Shown here: one piece after another, positions 9,201 to 16,770 of the stretch
Position numbering within the stretch: the first letter of the stretch is position 1
Layout: every line of letters starts with the position of its first letter
NCBI GenBank assembly: GCA_029559475.1
Contig: JAKQBN010000051.1
Span: 1 to 27,989, forward strand
DNA length: 27,989 nucleotides
Reading direction: 5' to 3'
Source of the DNA: a bacterium
GTDB taxonomy: Bacteria > UBA4055
Program-made: the position numbers and the translations under genes
Notes under the pieces: model-generated
Told to the model about the DNA's origin: nothing
Seen by the model: the letters and a program-made list of their open reading frames with translations, nothing else
Database searches by the model: none

Positions 9201-10509
9201 TAACGACATTGTTAATTATTCTTTCAACAATGTAGGGGACAGTACGCTGGTCAAAGTGATAGATCTGACATCAGGCAGCGTAATAGCTCAGAGAAAGATA
9301 TACGGTTATATCATGGAGAACGCGCCGGTACTTGTTAACGCCGATGCCGATGATCAGCTCGAAATACTTATTTCGGTATTTAACGGCAACATAGGAGGCA
9401 CTCCTGCAAAAGGATCGTACGTATATATGCTCGATCTTAACGGCAATTCTCTTCTGACCGCACCTGGATTTCCGGTTTATTCAAGCTTCAGCTCATACAC
9501 CGTTCATTCGCCGTCGGTTCTCGATCTTAACGGGGACGGCGTAAAGGAACTGGTCTTTAACTGCGGTTCAAGGATAGTTCTCTATAACTTGTCCACAATG
9601 AGCAAGATCGCAGATTTTAATACGGGATTCACGATCCAGACATCTTTGTCTTACTGCGATATAAACCAGGATGGAAATACTGAAGTATTCGCGCTCACCG
9701 AAAGCTCAGGCACCTCAGGAAAGCTGCTCTGCTACAATTTCAACGGAACGACCCTGACTGTGAATCCGGCCTGTCCCACGGGTATAAACATTGATATGAA
9801 ATCGTTCAGTTTTTACGACCTGACCCCGCCTGTCAGTTTTGCGGACATCAATGACGACGGGAATGTGGAAATTATCGTTCTTACGGCTTCAAAACTATAC
9901 GTTTTAAACAGCAATTTCTCATCATACCCGAATTTTCCGGTCGGCTTGGATCAGCGCATAACCAAGAACAATTCTTCAGCGCCTTCTATCGCTGATCTTG
10001 ACGGCGACGGTCATCTTGACATTCTTTTCTACGATGCGAATTACAGAATGCAGGCATATTCAGGAAGTTCCGGAGCTTTACTTGAAGGTTTTCCGATACT
10101 GATCGAATATATGGACAGACTTGAAATAACTTCGCCTGCTGTTGCCGACCTTGACAGCGACGGCGATCTCGAATTCGCAATTGGAGCTGATGACGGAAAA
10201 ATGCTGGTCTACGATTATCAGAAAGCAACTTCAGGCAGGCCTGTATTTGATAAATACAGAGGGGATATGCGAAACAGCGGAATTTTCTTTCCGCTTGTTG
10301 TATCTTCGCCGACAGGCGTTTCGATCACATCATCAGCTGCCGAAGTGACAGTATCATGGAATGCGGTTTCTGGCGCGACGAAATATATAGTTTATTCATC
10401 ATCAGATCCGGGAGGAACTTTTACTTACGAAACAGAGACGACAGGATTGAGTTATACGACAGGAGTCTCATTTTTAAGAAAATTCTTTTATGTTATTGCT
10501 GTAAGGTAA
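6262..10509 (+). CDS. Secreted C25 (gingipain-like) cysteine peptidase with VCBS/FG-GAP repeats
   Basis: A 1415-residue exported protein with signal peptide residues 1-20. Residues 1-160 resemble a gingipain propeptide. The peptidase C25 domain covers about 165-520: LAIITTAEYVDNFEIYRDFKTKQG, FVIIGGSYDIIP, YADVYVGRFPAST, catalytic His388 in SQSHGD and catalytic Cys423 in IASCEPGS. Immunoglobulin-like beta domains follow (about 520-930). Six calcium-binding DxDxDG-type loops of VCBS/FG-GAP repeats begin near residues 974, 1088, 1133, 1195, 1245 and 1296 (for example DLDGDGHLDI). The C-terminus is a fibronectin type III-like domain ending FFYVIAVR. No T9SS sorting domain follows it, which is unusual for a C25 peptidase of this size. 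It is probably a surface or extracellular protease for protein breakdown or processing. The sequence lies 11 bases after nadB and 8 before the next gene. Confidence 0.9.
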   Translation: MNRKIITLFFTLLSAYLYSETINFNIWDYTFYNDSMTVKYKEKVYKTFSFSTLKIDVYFEERRFEGQYAENVTINSYDSVLVKPDLGFTYFDQDTLPFGDKFPRKPVAVGARGIKRHGGFSVYEFNPFFIKNDSLYFITSLNFTPSNMKKYEIPAVKTGSLEKIDLAIITTAEYVDNFEIYRDFKTKQGLETVIKTVEEIYAEYPGESNVIKIRNYIKDKYVQNDLEFVIIGGSYDIIPVGEAQPYISAQTGPVHADTFYSHLDGDQDGNVNGIYCELDDEPDYYADVYVGRFPASTEAEMDAVINKTIKYYSSDRNFRTGFNTSAFLLGFTVDTAGDGRKYCNNIKTELPAWFQVDSMYEGVTPDFNYANIMSKFNAGYNFVYSQSHGDVHLIRQKDNQFKIWSDQIMNTDSVSGLYMIASCEPGSIDKDSFSRKAMINPTGGCVNYIGMSGEEWPSSSNNMHAYIFNGLFRNRSYGESFANAAIMYGSIESSNTGRYLDFGYAFQGDPSNRPFLREPLNITINSISQIKRGKGTVTGSFSTAPNDTLHVTLTDGEKIISATKTSVSGFTIEYEGLTSDSAYISFYSQEVFLKTAGFPTTAPDEIEFNITNTALNDANLSGVVEHGENFGINFRINLDSNPSSTDSLVTKITGCDHSGITILNGTKRFRLPSAGSYYNISAFNISFASADPLVSDSVAVLDLEIQKKDGTKLYSEKLRVPVAVPYLKLQSYTRTGNTLYPKFINNSKGTIDKAEITISGGTKSTVLLRKIRGYSIVSDSILFTVDSTKSYSLSTEINDGFIYNNGDVSFDFLQQQPVVLYADHSPGKINLEWTHSYTGEISYNVYMSSDVNFSTKVQVNDETVRSKKYSFNYNNTDPVYIQIALADSAGYEFSYSEVEKVVQVPLYKNTEFRIAPFQLYNPVHVDGKLISNSQNSAVAGIYSNGTPVNGTGLIHEAENNGFSGELQQGFAIGDIDGNGSNDIVNYSFNNVGDSTLVKVIDLTSGSVIAQRKIYGYIMENAPVLVNADADDQLEILISVFNGNIGGTPAKGSYVYMLDLNGNSLLTAPGFPVYSSFSSYTVHSPSVLDLNGDGVKELVFNCGSRIVLYNLSTMSKIADFNTGFTIQTSLSYCDINQDGNTEVFALTESSGTSGKLLCYNFNGTTLTVNPACPTGINIDMKSFSFYDLTPPVSFADINDDGNVEIIVLTASKLYVLNSNFSSYPNFPVGLDQRITKNNSSAPSIADLDGDGHLDILFYDANYRMQAYSGSSGALLEGFPILIEYMDRLEITSPAVADLDSDGDLEFAIGADDGKMLVYDYQKATSGRPVFDKYRGDMRNSGIFFPLVVSSPTGVSITSSAAEVTVSWNAVSGATKYIVYSSSDPGGTFTYETETTGLSYTTGVSFLRKFFYVIAVR

Positions 10510-10517
10510 AATAAGGG

Positions 10518-11771
10518 ATGAAGAAATACCTTTTAATATTTTTTATAATTTCTTTTTCAGCCGTTGAAGCTGACGATATTCTCGTCCCGATGGACTTTTC
10601 CCAGAAAGATCATCTGAAAGCGTACGGGCTTGCTTACTGGGCGATCGACAAGAAAGCCGGAGTGGACTGGCTTCTTAACTACAGAGGCGGCTCGTTCAGG
10701 ATTGACGGATATGAGAATGTGATAAATGAAGCTTTGCTTCGAGGAGTCACCTACGAAATTATTTCTGATGCCGATTACGCAGGCATTTTAAGCGAGATCA
10801 CACAGACGAACGCCGATGTAGTCAAGCTCGAGAAAGCTCCGAAGATCGCCGTTTACACTCCGCAGGGAAAGTTCCCGTGGGACGATGCTGTTACTTTAGC
10901 GCTGACCTACGCTGAGATCCCGTACGAAACGGTATGGGACAAGGAAGTAATCCGCGGCGAACTGGCAAAATACGACTGGCTCCATCTTCACCACGAGGAT
11001 TTTACCGGCCAGTACGGAAAATTCTATGCATCCCAGGGTTCGACCGAATGGTACATAGATCAGGTGATCAGACAGGAAAAGGAAGCGAGAGAACTCGGTT
11101 TCTCAAAGGTCTCGAAGCTGAAACTTGCCGTTGCAATAAAAATAAAGCAATTCGTACTTGACGGCGGTTTCATGTTCGCTATGTGCAGCGCTACAGATAC
11201 ATTCGATATAGCTCTTGCGGCTGCCGGAACTGATATCTGCGAATCTGTCTTCGACGGCGATCCTGCAGATCCTCAGGCTCAGAACAAGCTGAATTACGAC
11301 AACTGCATAGCTTTCAAGGATTTCAGGATAGAAATGAATCCTTATGTATATGAACATTCAGACATAGATCTTACGGAAGAGATCAGCAGGTCAGCGAACG
11401 AGGAGAACGATTATTTTACTTTATTTGATTTTTCTGCGAAATTCGACCCGATCCCGTGCATTCTTACACAAAATCATACAAGGCTGGTAAAAGGCTTTAT
11501 GGGGCAGTCCACAGCTTTCAGAAGATCTTATATTAAGAAAAGCGTTGTGATCCTCGGCGATGTTCAGAATTCCGAGAACGTCAGATACATTTACGCGCCT
11601 GCGGGAAGGGGATTCTTTACTTTTTACGGAGGCCACGATCCGGAAGACTACAGGCATCTGGTAATGGATCCGCCCACGGAACTTGAGCTTTATAAAAATT
11701 CACCCGGATACAGGCTGATACTGAACAATATTTTATTTCCTGCCACGAACAAGAAAAAACAGAAGACATAA
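10518..11771 (+). CDS. Secreted conserved protein of the family mislabelled 'asparagine synthetase B'
   Basis: A 417-residue protein with a signal peptide (MKKYLLIFFIISFSAVEA). I recall close homologues across Bacteroidetes carrying the name 'asparagine synthetase B', but nothing here resembles AsnB: no N-terminal catalytic Cys and no ATP-pyrophosphatase motif. Conserved-looking blocks include DWLLNYRGGSF (50-60), PWDDAVTLALTYAEIPY (120-136), DWLHLHHEDFTGQYGKF (153-169), GGFMFAMCSATD (216-227, Cys223), TQNHTRLVKGFMGQSTAF (317-334), FYGGHDPEDYRH (369-380) and a C-terminal KKKQKT. The GGFMFAMCSAT turn followed by a distant GGH recalls ThuA or class I glutamine-amidotransferase-like folds; that is inference. 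True function is unknown and the location is periplasm or surface. It is last in the operon. The ribosome binding site is unusual, with AAGGG touching the ATG and AAGG overlapping the previous stop. Confidence 0.75.
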   Translation: MKKYLLIFFIISFSAVEADDILVPMDFSQKDHLKAYGLAYWAIDKKAGVDWLLNYRGGSFRIDGYENVINEALLRGVTYEIISDADYAGILSEITQTNADVVKLEKAPKIAVYTPQGKFPWDDAVTLALTYAEIPYETVWDKEVIRGELAKYDWLHLHHEDFTGQYGKFYASQGSTEWYIDQVIRQEKEARELGFSKVSKLKLAVAIKIKQFVLDGGFMFAMCSATDTFDIALAAAGTDICESVFDGDPADPQAQNKLNYDNCIAFKDFRIEMNPYVYEHSDIDLTEEISRSANEENDYFTLFDFSAKFDPIPCILTQNHTRLVKGFMGQSTAFRRSYIKKSVVILGDVQNSENVRYIYAPAGRGFFTFYGGHDPEDYRHLVMDPPTELELYKNSPGYRLILNNILFPATNKKKQKT

Positions 11772-11797
11772 AAAAAAAGGGCTGAAGCCCTTTTTTT
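11772..11797. terminator. Bidirectional intrinsic terminator
   Basis: A7-GGGC-TGAA-GCCC-T7 forms a symmetric hairpin that reads as an intrinsic terminator on both strands. It serves the plus-strand operon ending at 11771 and the minus-strand run ending at 11796. The minus gene's stop codon (11796-11798) overlaps the hairpin's end. Confidence 0.88.
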
Positions 11798-12944
11798 ATT
11801 TTAACAATTCAGTGCCTTGGAACTGCCTGTAAAGGCTCAGTTGATCGAGTATGAAGTTATATTTATCGGATCTGTTTACTATTATCTCGGAAATGATCTT
11901 GCCCAGACCAGGTCCGAGCATGAATCCCTGGCCGCACATTCCCACCGCGAGGAACATATTAGAAATATCTTTCGGCCTTCCTACTATGGGGAATCCGTCC
12001 GGTGTCATGGGATACAAACCTCTCCATGTTCTCCTTATCCTGATATTCTTAAGTCTGGGATGAAGCTCGATGATCCTTCTCGAAATAAGCGGAAGGAATT
12101 CGGAAGTGTTGTCAATGTCGGTCGCGAATATCTGAGGTTTAGGTGTTACGCAGAAAACGATCTGGCCTTCAATGTTCTGATAATAATAAAAATTCGCGCT
12201 CTGGCAGTCGCTTCTTAGATCAACGACCATCGGCTTAAAGAAATACTTAACCGGCTCCGTTACTCCCGCTTCGTGGCAGTCGGGGTTGACAGGTATATCA
12301 AGTCCGCACATCTTTCCGATGTTTTTTGCATCTGCTCCGGCCGCATTTATGTACGTATCAGCCGACAATTCTCGTTTATTTGTCTTAATTGATTTTATCT
12401 TATCGCCGTCCTTTTCGATCGAGATCACTTCTTCGTCAAAAAAGAAAGTCGTTCCGGCTTTTAATGAGATCTTATAGTATGCGCCTGCAGTTTTTAAAGG
12501 GGACGCAGAACCGTCTTTCGGAGAGAACGTTCCGCCTCTCAATCCTTCCGTTTTAATGCCGGGGACAAGCTCTCTTATCTTCTCGGGACTAACCCAGTCG
12601 ATATTCAGTCCGTAACCTTTCTGCTTTACAAGAAGATCCTTCAGGTTCTTTTCCTTATCTTCTTCATAGATCGGATAAAGATATCCTCCCTCAAGAAAAT
12701 CGATGTCTATCCCGTGATTATCCTCCATATCCTTTAAAAGTTCGATGCTGAGCTGACAGATCTTTATCTTGGCAGGATCCGAGTGAGTAGCTCTAATGCC
12801 TCCGATGGCCGCTCTGTTCTGACCCCTGCCGTATCCGTGTTCTTTTTCTATAACGGCAACGTCCTGGCCCTTTACAGACAGATAATAGCTTAGAGGAAGT
12901 CCGACGCTGCCGCCGCCGATAATTATGGTATCAAAATGTTTCAT
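11796..12944 (-). CDS. DAO-family FAD-dependent amino-acid/amine dehydrogenase subunit
   Basis: A 382-residue flavoprotein of the D-amino-acid oxidase fold (sarcosine oxidase beta, glycine oxidase ThiO, HcnC and archaeal proline dehydrogenase beta relatives). The N-terminal FAD motif is TIIIGGGSVGLPLSYYL, followed by VAVIEKE, GRGQNRAAIGGIRATH and a C-terminal GMCGQGFMLGPGLGKIISE dinucleotide segment. It most likely carries out substrate oxidation and passes electrons to the iron-sulfur flavoprotein encoded just upstream. The substrate cannot be read from sequence; sarcosine, proline, hydroxyproline or glycine are all possible. The frame has two ATGs, at 12950 and 12944. AGGGG is two bases from the first and eight from the second, so the second was chosen. 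The first would overlap the upstream stop by four bases. Its 3' end lies in the shared terminator. Confidence 0.85.
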   Translation of the reverse strand: MKHFDTIIIGGGSVGLPLSYYLSVKGQDVAVIEKEHGYGRGQNRAAIGGIRATHSDPAKIKICQLSIELLKDMEDNHGIDIDFLEGGYLYPIYEEDKEKNLKDLLVKQKGYGLNIDWVSPEKIRELVPGIKTEGLRGGTFSPKDGSASPLKTAGAYYKISLKAGTTFFFDEEVISIEKDGDKIKSIKTNKRELSADTYINAAGADAKNIGKMCGLDIPVNPDCHEAGVTEPVKYFFKPMVVDLRSDCQSANFYYYQNIEGQIVFCVTPKPQIFATDIDNTSEFLPLISRRIIELHPRLKNIRIRRTWRGLYPMTPDGFPIVGRPKDISNMFLAVGMCGQGFMLGPGLGKIISEIIVNRSDKYNFILDQLSLYRQFQGTELLK

Positions 12945-12946
12945 GA

Positions 12947-15013
12947 TCATTTCCCCTGTTCGTCAATTAAAGAATTCATAGGTACTTCTACCGTTAAAGG
13001 CCTTACCGTTCCCGGCGAAACATCGCAATAGTCAACTCCGGCCTGTTTAAAGATCCTGGGAAGAAGAACCGAACAGGTTTTTGAACCACAGGCACCCATT
13101 CCCACCCTTATCTGCTTGAGCTGGTTAACATCCCTGACCTTAAAGTCCTTTATGAAAGAAACGATCTCCTTAACTGTCACGCGCTCGCATCTGCACACGA
13201 TAGCGTTATCAGGAAGATGCGTGAGAATTGTTTCGTGATATGGTTCGGTAACAGCTTTATCCTGTACTCTTATTCCAATGGCTTTATGGGCATTCGAAAG
13301 AGACATTTTTACTGTAACAAGGTTTGTTTTATACTTCTTATTGTACCTGATATTAAGAACTTCCGCTTTTTCAAGAATGTTCCCGTCTATATCTGTAACG
13401 TCTATCCTGTCGCCCACTTTGAAATTCAGAATGTATTCGTGCGGAAGTATAACTTCTGCTGAAGATTCTCCAGTCTTTCTGGCAAGAGATACAGCAAGCC
13501 CGGGACAGATCGCTACGCACATTCCGCAGCCGGTGCACAGGTCGTTCGTATAATAAGGAGTATCAAGAATATTGCTTAGATCTCCGACAAGAGAAATGCA
13601 TCCCTTCGGGCAGACCGTCGTACACGGATTGCAGGGGATCTCCTGATAGCACTGGAATACGGGAGAGAAATTCTCTTTAATTACAACCGGTTTCGGCTCG
13701 AAAACTTTTCCAGGTTTTGATTTAAGTATTTCAGCTTTTTCTATAAAAGACTTATCGATCTCAATGTCTTTTCCTAAAAGTTTTGCCATTTTCAAACCGG
13801 CTATTCTTCCGCCGAACATAGCGGAGCTGGCTTCTGCTATCTCATCCGCGTCGCCTGTCTTTATTACTTTAAATCCGAATTGTTCAGCCTGTTTATAGAA
13901 TTCATCAACAGGCGTCAGACCCGTAGCTATAAGAAGTGTATCGGTTTCGTAAGTTCTGGCCGTGGTCAATATCGGATTCCAGTCCTTATCGACCTCCGCG
14001 ACTGTAACTTTCTCAACCTTTTCATGACCGAATGCCGCAAGAACCGTTGTGTTAAGATATACCGGAACGCCCATCCTTTTTATTTTGTCGGCATGAACTT
14101 TATAACCTGAGACTTTATCCATGATATCAACTATACCTACTACGCCAATCCCTGCCTGAAGCGCATGATAAGCCGCTATAAGACCCACGTTGCCGCTGCC
14201 GACGATGAATACTTTTTCGGATGATTTTATAAGGTCCCTGTTGACAAGGGTCTGGAATGCGCCAGCCCCATAAACGCCGGGAAGATCGTTCCCGGGAAAA
14301 ACGAGGCTCCTTTCTCTTGCGCCTGCAGAGACTATCATTCCCTGAAAGTCAATGAGGGAATATTTACCGTTATTTTTGTATACACCTGCTTTTTTGTCCT
14401 TATATATTCCTACTACGCTCGTTTCGTACAGAACAATTATGTTCTTGTGTTCAAGGATCTGTTTTTCAAGAAGAGCCGCGATCTCGAAACCCCTGGTACC
14501 GGCGTAGCTGTCCTCCTGAGAACCGAAAAATTTATGGGTCTGCAGAAGCAGTTTTCCGCCGAGCTTGTCTTTGTCTTCGACGATCACGACGTTAAAACCG
14601 AGTTTCGCAAGTTCCAGAGCCGAGGTTAATCCTGAAGGCCCGCCGCCGATGATCAATACATCGGTCTTTATTTCTTCGATCTTCTGTTCGAATCCGGGTT
14701 TGTCATCATGAGGAAGTTCAGGGACATGCACAAGAGTTCTGACATCCATTCCTTCCTTCAAAGGCGTCACGCACGATTTTAACGGCATCCCGTCAATAAT
14801 AACTGTGCACTGAGAGCACTGCCCGTTGGCGCAGAAAATTCCCTGGGGAGCATCGTCCTTTTTATGGATCGAGAACTTTTTTACTCCGTTAGCGAATAAT
14901 GCCGAGCTTACAGGTTCGTTCTCATAACCTTTCATTTCCCGGCCGTCAAAATAGAAAATTACTTCCCTGCCTGATCTTACATCAAGTACGGGATGTTGAT
15001 TTATTCTGTTCAT
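12947..15013 (-). CDS. Iron-sulfur flavoprotein, SoxA/HcnAB/PDH-alpha-like subunit
   Basis: A 688-residue fusion with, in order: a [2Fe-2S] domain with Cys61, Cys66, Cys69 and Cys81 (CANGQCSQC pattern); an FAD domain, GGGPSGL from 123; an NAD(P)-type dinucleotide motif, GSGNVGL from 272; a ferredoxin-like region with Cys461, 464, 468, 472 and Cys493, 496, 499, 503 for two [4Fe-4S] clusters; and a C-terminal BFD-like [2Fe-2S] domain with Cys607, 609, 642, 647. The arrangement combines HcnA and HcnB and resembles the alpha subunit of sarcosine oxidase or archaeal dye-linked proline dehydrogenases, but lacks the folate-binding GcvT-like domain of true SoxA. It probably relays electrons from the DAO partner just downstream. 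Start AAGG lies seven bases before the ATG. glyA lies 26 bases upstream, hinting at glycine or sarcosine metabolism. Confidence 0.87.
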   Translation of the reverse strand: MNRINQHPVLDVRSGREVIFYFDGREMKGYENEPVSSALFANGVKKFSIHKKDDAPQGIFCANGQCSQCTVIIDGMPLKSCVTPLKEGMDVRTLVHVPELPHDDKPGFEQKIEEIKTDVLIIGGGPSGLTSALELAKLGFNVVIVEDKDKLGGKLLLQTHKFFGSQEDSYAGTRGFEIAALLEKQILEHKNIIVLYETSVVGIYKDKKAGVYKNNGKYSLIDFQGMIVSAGARERSLVFPGNDLPGVYGAGAFQTLVNRDLIKSSEKVFIVGSGNVGLIAAYHALQAGIGVVGIVDIMDKVSGYKVHADKIKRMGVPVYLNTTVLAAFGHEKVEKVTVAEVDKDWNPILTTARTYETDTLLIATGLTPVDEFYKQAEQFGFKVIKTGDADEIAEASSAMFGGRIAGLKMAKLLGKDIEIDKSFIEKAEILKSKPGKVFEPKPVVIKENFSPVFQCYQEIPCNPCTTVCPKGCISLVGDLSNILDTPYYTNDLCTGCGMCVAICPGLAVSLARKTGESSAEVILPHEYILNFKVGDRIDVTDIDGNILEKAEVLNIRYNKKYKTNLVTVKMSLSNAHKAIGIRVQDKAVTEPYHETILTHLPDNAIVCRCERVTVKEIVSFIKDFKVRDVNQLKQIRVGMGACGSKTCSVLLPRIFKQAGVDYCDVSPGTVRPLTVEVPMNSLIDEQGK

Positions 15014-15039
15014 ATTTATGCCTTAAAATAATCTATTAT

Positions 15040-16314
15040 TTAGTCGTACAGAGGGTATTTTTTACTTAGCGTCATAACCTCTTCCTTTATCTGCGCCAGA
15101 AGTTCTTCATTTTTATAATCAGCTGCTATTCTAGCTATCATTTTAGCAATTGTTCTCATATCATCGGTATTGAAGCCTTTAGTAGTCGCAGCTGGAGTTC
15201 CGAGCCTTACTCCGCTTGTTATCATAGGCTTGCGCTTGTCAAATGGAACCATGTTCTTGTTAGTAGTGATGCCGGCTTTTTCCAGAGCGCCTTCAAGACC
15301 TTTACCCGAAACTTCTTTGTCGCTGAGATCTAATAGAACTATGTGATTATCCGTTCCTCCGGAAACGACTTTAAAACCCTGTGCCATAAGTTCATCAGCA
15401 AGAGCTTGCGCATTGTCCAATACTTTCTGCTGATAAACTTTAAATCCGGGTTCCAGAGCTTCTTTGAAAGCGACGGCTTTTGAAGCGATTACGTGCTCGA
15501 GCGGGCCGCCCTGAATTCCCGGGAAAATTACAAAATCCAAAGCTTCGGTCAAAGTTTTCGGAGCGGTCATATTTTTCAGCAATATCTCGCCGCCTTCGAA
15601 ATCGGAAAGTATCATCCCGCCTCTAGGTCCTCTGAGAGTTTTATGCGTCGTCGTAGTGACAACGTGCGAATAGGGAAGTGGTGAAGGATGCAGCCCTGCA
15701 GCTACAAGTCCGGCAATGTGGGCCATATCGGTCATGAACCACGCACCAACCTTGTCGGCGATCTCCCTGAAACGTTTAAAATCAATAAATCTCGGATATG
15801 CTGAAGCTCCTGCAACTATGATCTTAGGTTTACATTCAAGAGCCAGTCTTTCGAGTTCGTCGTAATCGATAAATCCCTTCTCGGTCACTCCGTAAGGAAC
15901 GATATTATAAAGCCTTCCTGTAAAGTTCACCGGAGAACCGTGAGTAAGGTGTCCTCCCATCGAAAGGTTCATTCCCATTATAGTGTCGCCGGGTTCTGCA
16001 AGAGCCATATAAACGCCCATGTTGGCCTGAGATCCGCTGTGCGGCTGAACGTTCGCCCATTTACAGTTGAACAGTTTTTTGGCTCTTTCGATAGCGATAG
16101 TTTCGGCTTCGTCCACGTTCGCGCAACCGCCGTAGTATCGCTTTCCCGGATAGCCTTCCGCATACTTATTCGTCATCACCGAACCGAGTGCTTCAAGCAC
16201 AGCTTTTGAAACAAAATTCTCTGATGCGATAAGCTCGATCTTATCGCACTGTCTTCTTTTCTCGTTTTCGATCGTCTGATATATCTCAGGGTCGAACTGC
16301 TGTAATATGCTCAT
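15040..16314 (-). CDS. glyA: Serine hydroxymethyltransferase
   Basis: A PLP enzyme interconverting serine plus tetrahydrofolate with glycine plus 5,10-methylene-tetrahydrofolate in the cytoplasm. The 424-residue length is standard. Hallmarks are [11 protein letters not shown] near residue 30, [15 protein letters not shown] (50-64), [13 protein letters not shown] (92-104), [17 protein letters not shown] (196-212) and the PLP lysine Lys225 in [18 protein letters not shown] lies six bases before the ATG. Its neighbours are rpiB 18 bases upstream and the iron-sulfur flavoprotein 26 bases downstream, consistent with cotranscription and with a possible glycine-related role for the downstream dehydrogenase. 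Confidence 0.97.
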   Translation of the reverse strand: MSILQQFDPEIYQTIENEKRRQCDKIELIASENFVSKAVLEALGSVMTNKYAEGYPGKRYYGGCANVDEAETIAIERAKKLFNCKWANVQPHSGSQANMGVYMALAEPGDTIMGMNLSMGGHLTHGSPVNFTGRLYNIVPYGVTEKGFIDYDELERLALECKPKIIVAGASAYPRFIDFKRFREIADKVGAWFMTDMAHIAGLVAAGLHPSPLPYSHVVTTTTHKTLRGPRGGMILSDFEGGEILLKNMTAPKTLTEALDFVIFPGIQGGPLEHVIASKAVAFKEALEPGFKVYQQKVLDNAQALADELMAQGFKVVSGGTDNHIVLLDLSDKEVSGKGLEGALEKAGITTNKNMVPFDKRKPMITSGVRLGTPAATTKGFNTDDMRTIAKMIARIAADYKNEELLAQIKEEVMTLSKKYPLYD

Positions 16315-16332
16315 TACCTACTCCGTAAAAAA

Positions 16333-16770
16333 TTATATTTTGTCAAGCATGTCTGTTCTTCTTTTGTGCCTTCCGCTGAGAAATGCGGTGTTTAAAAAAA
16401 CATCGGTGATCTCAAAAGCGGTGTTTTCGTCCGTGAATCTTCCGCCGAGTGCAAGAATATTGGCGTCGTTATGTTCTCTTGCCAACCGTGCGTATTCAAC
16501 GCTGTGACAAAGAGCCGCCCTTATCCCCTTTTTCCGGTTCGCAGCTATTGAAATACCTATTCCCGTACCGCATATTATAATTCCGGGCCGTCCGTCTTTT
16601 AAAACGGCATCTGCGGCTTTAGATCCAAATTCGGGATAATCAACCGAATCTTCGGTTTCCGTACCCAGATCATCTATCTCGTAACCCGAATTCTTAAGAT
16701 GGCCGATCAGCTTTTTTTTGAGCTCAAAACCGCCGTGATCGGACGCAATATGGATCAACTCTTTTGCCAT
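16333..16770 (-). CDS. rpiB: Ribose-5-phosphate isomerase B
   Basis: A 145-residue RpiB/LacAB-family enzyme interconverting ribose 5-phosphate and ribulose 5-phosphate in the pentose phosphate pathway. Visible signatures are IASDHGGFELK (Asp11, His12), the active-site Cys67 in IIICGTGIGISIAAN, and REHNDANILALGGR with His100. Length and motif order are normal. The ATG shares one base with the stop of the preceding TPR gene (TAATG) and no strong ribosome binding site is seen, so translational coupling is likely. A related allose-6-phosphate isomerase activity cannot be excluded from sequence. Confidence 0.95.
   Translation of the reverse strand: MAKELIHIASDHGGFELKKKLIGHLKNSGYEIDDLGTETEDSVDYPEFGSKAADAVLKDGRPGIIICGTGIGISIAANRKKGIRAALCHSVEYARLAREHNDANILALGGRFTDENTAFEITDVFLNTAFLSGRHKRRTDMLDKI

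Noticed and set aside
10518-11771. Naming this gene asnB
   Set aside because: No glutaminase Cys2 or ATP-pyrophosphatase motif; it has a signal peptide. The database name appears to be a propagated error.
11817-12218. 133-codon plus-strand frame over the DAO gene
   Set aside because: Antisense shadow of a conserved flavoprotein, with no ribosome binding site of its own worth noting.
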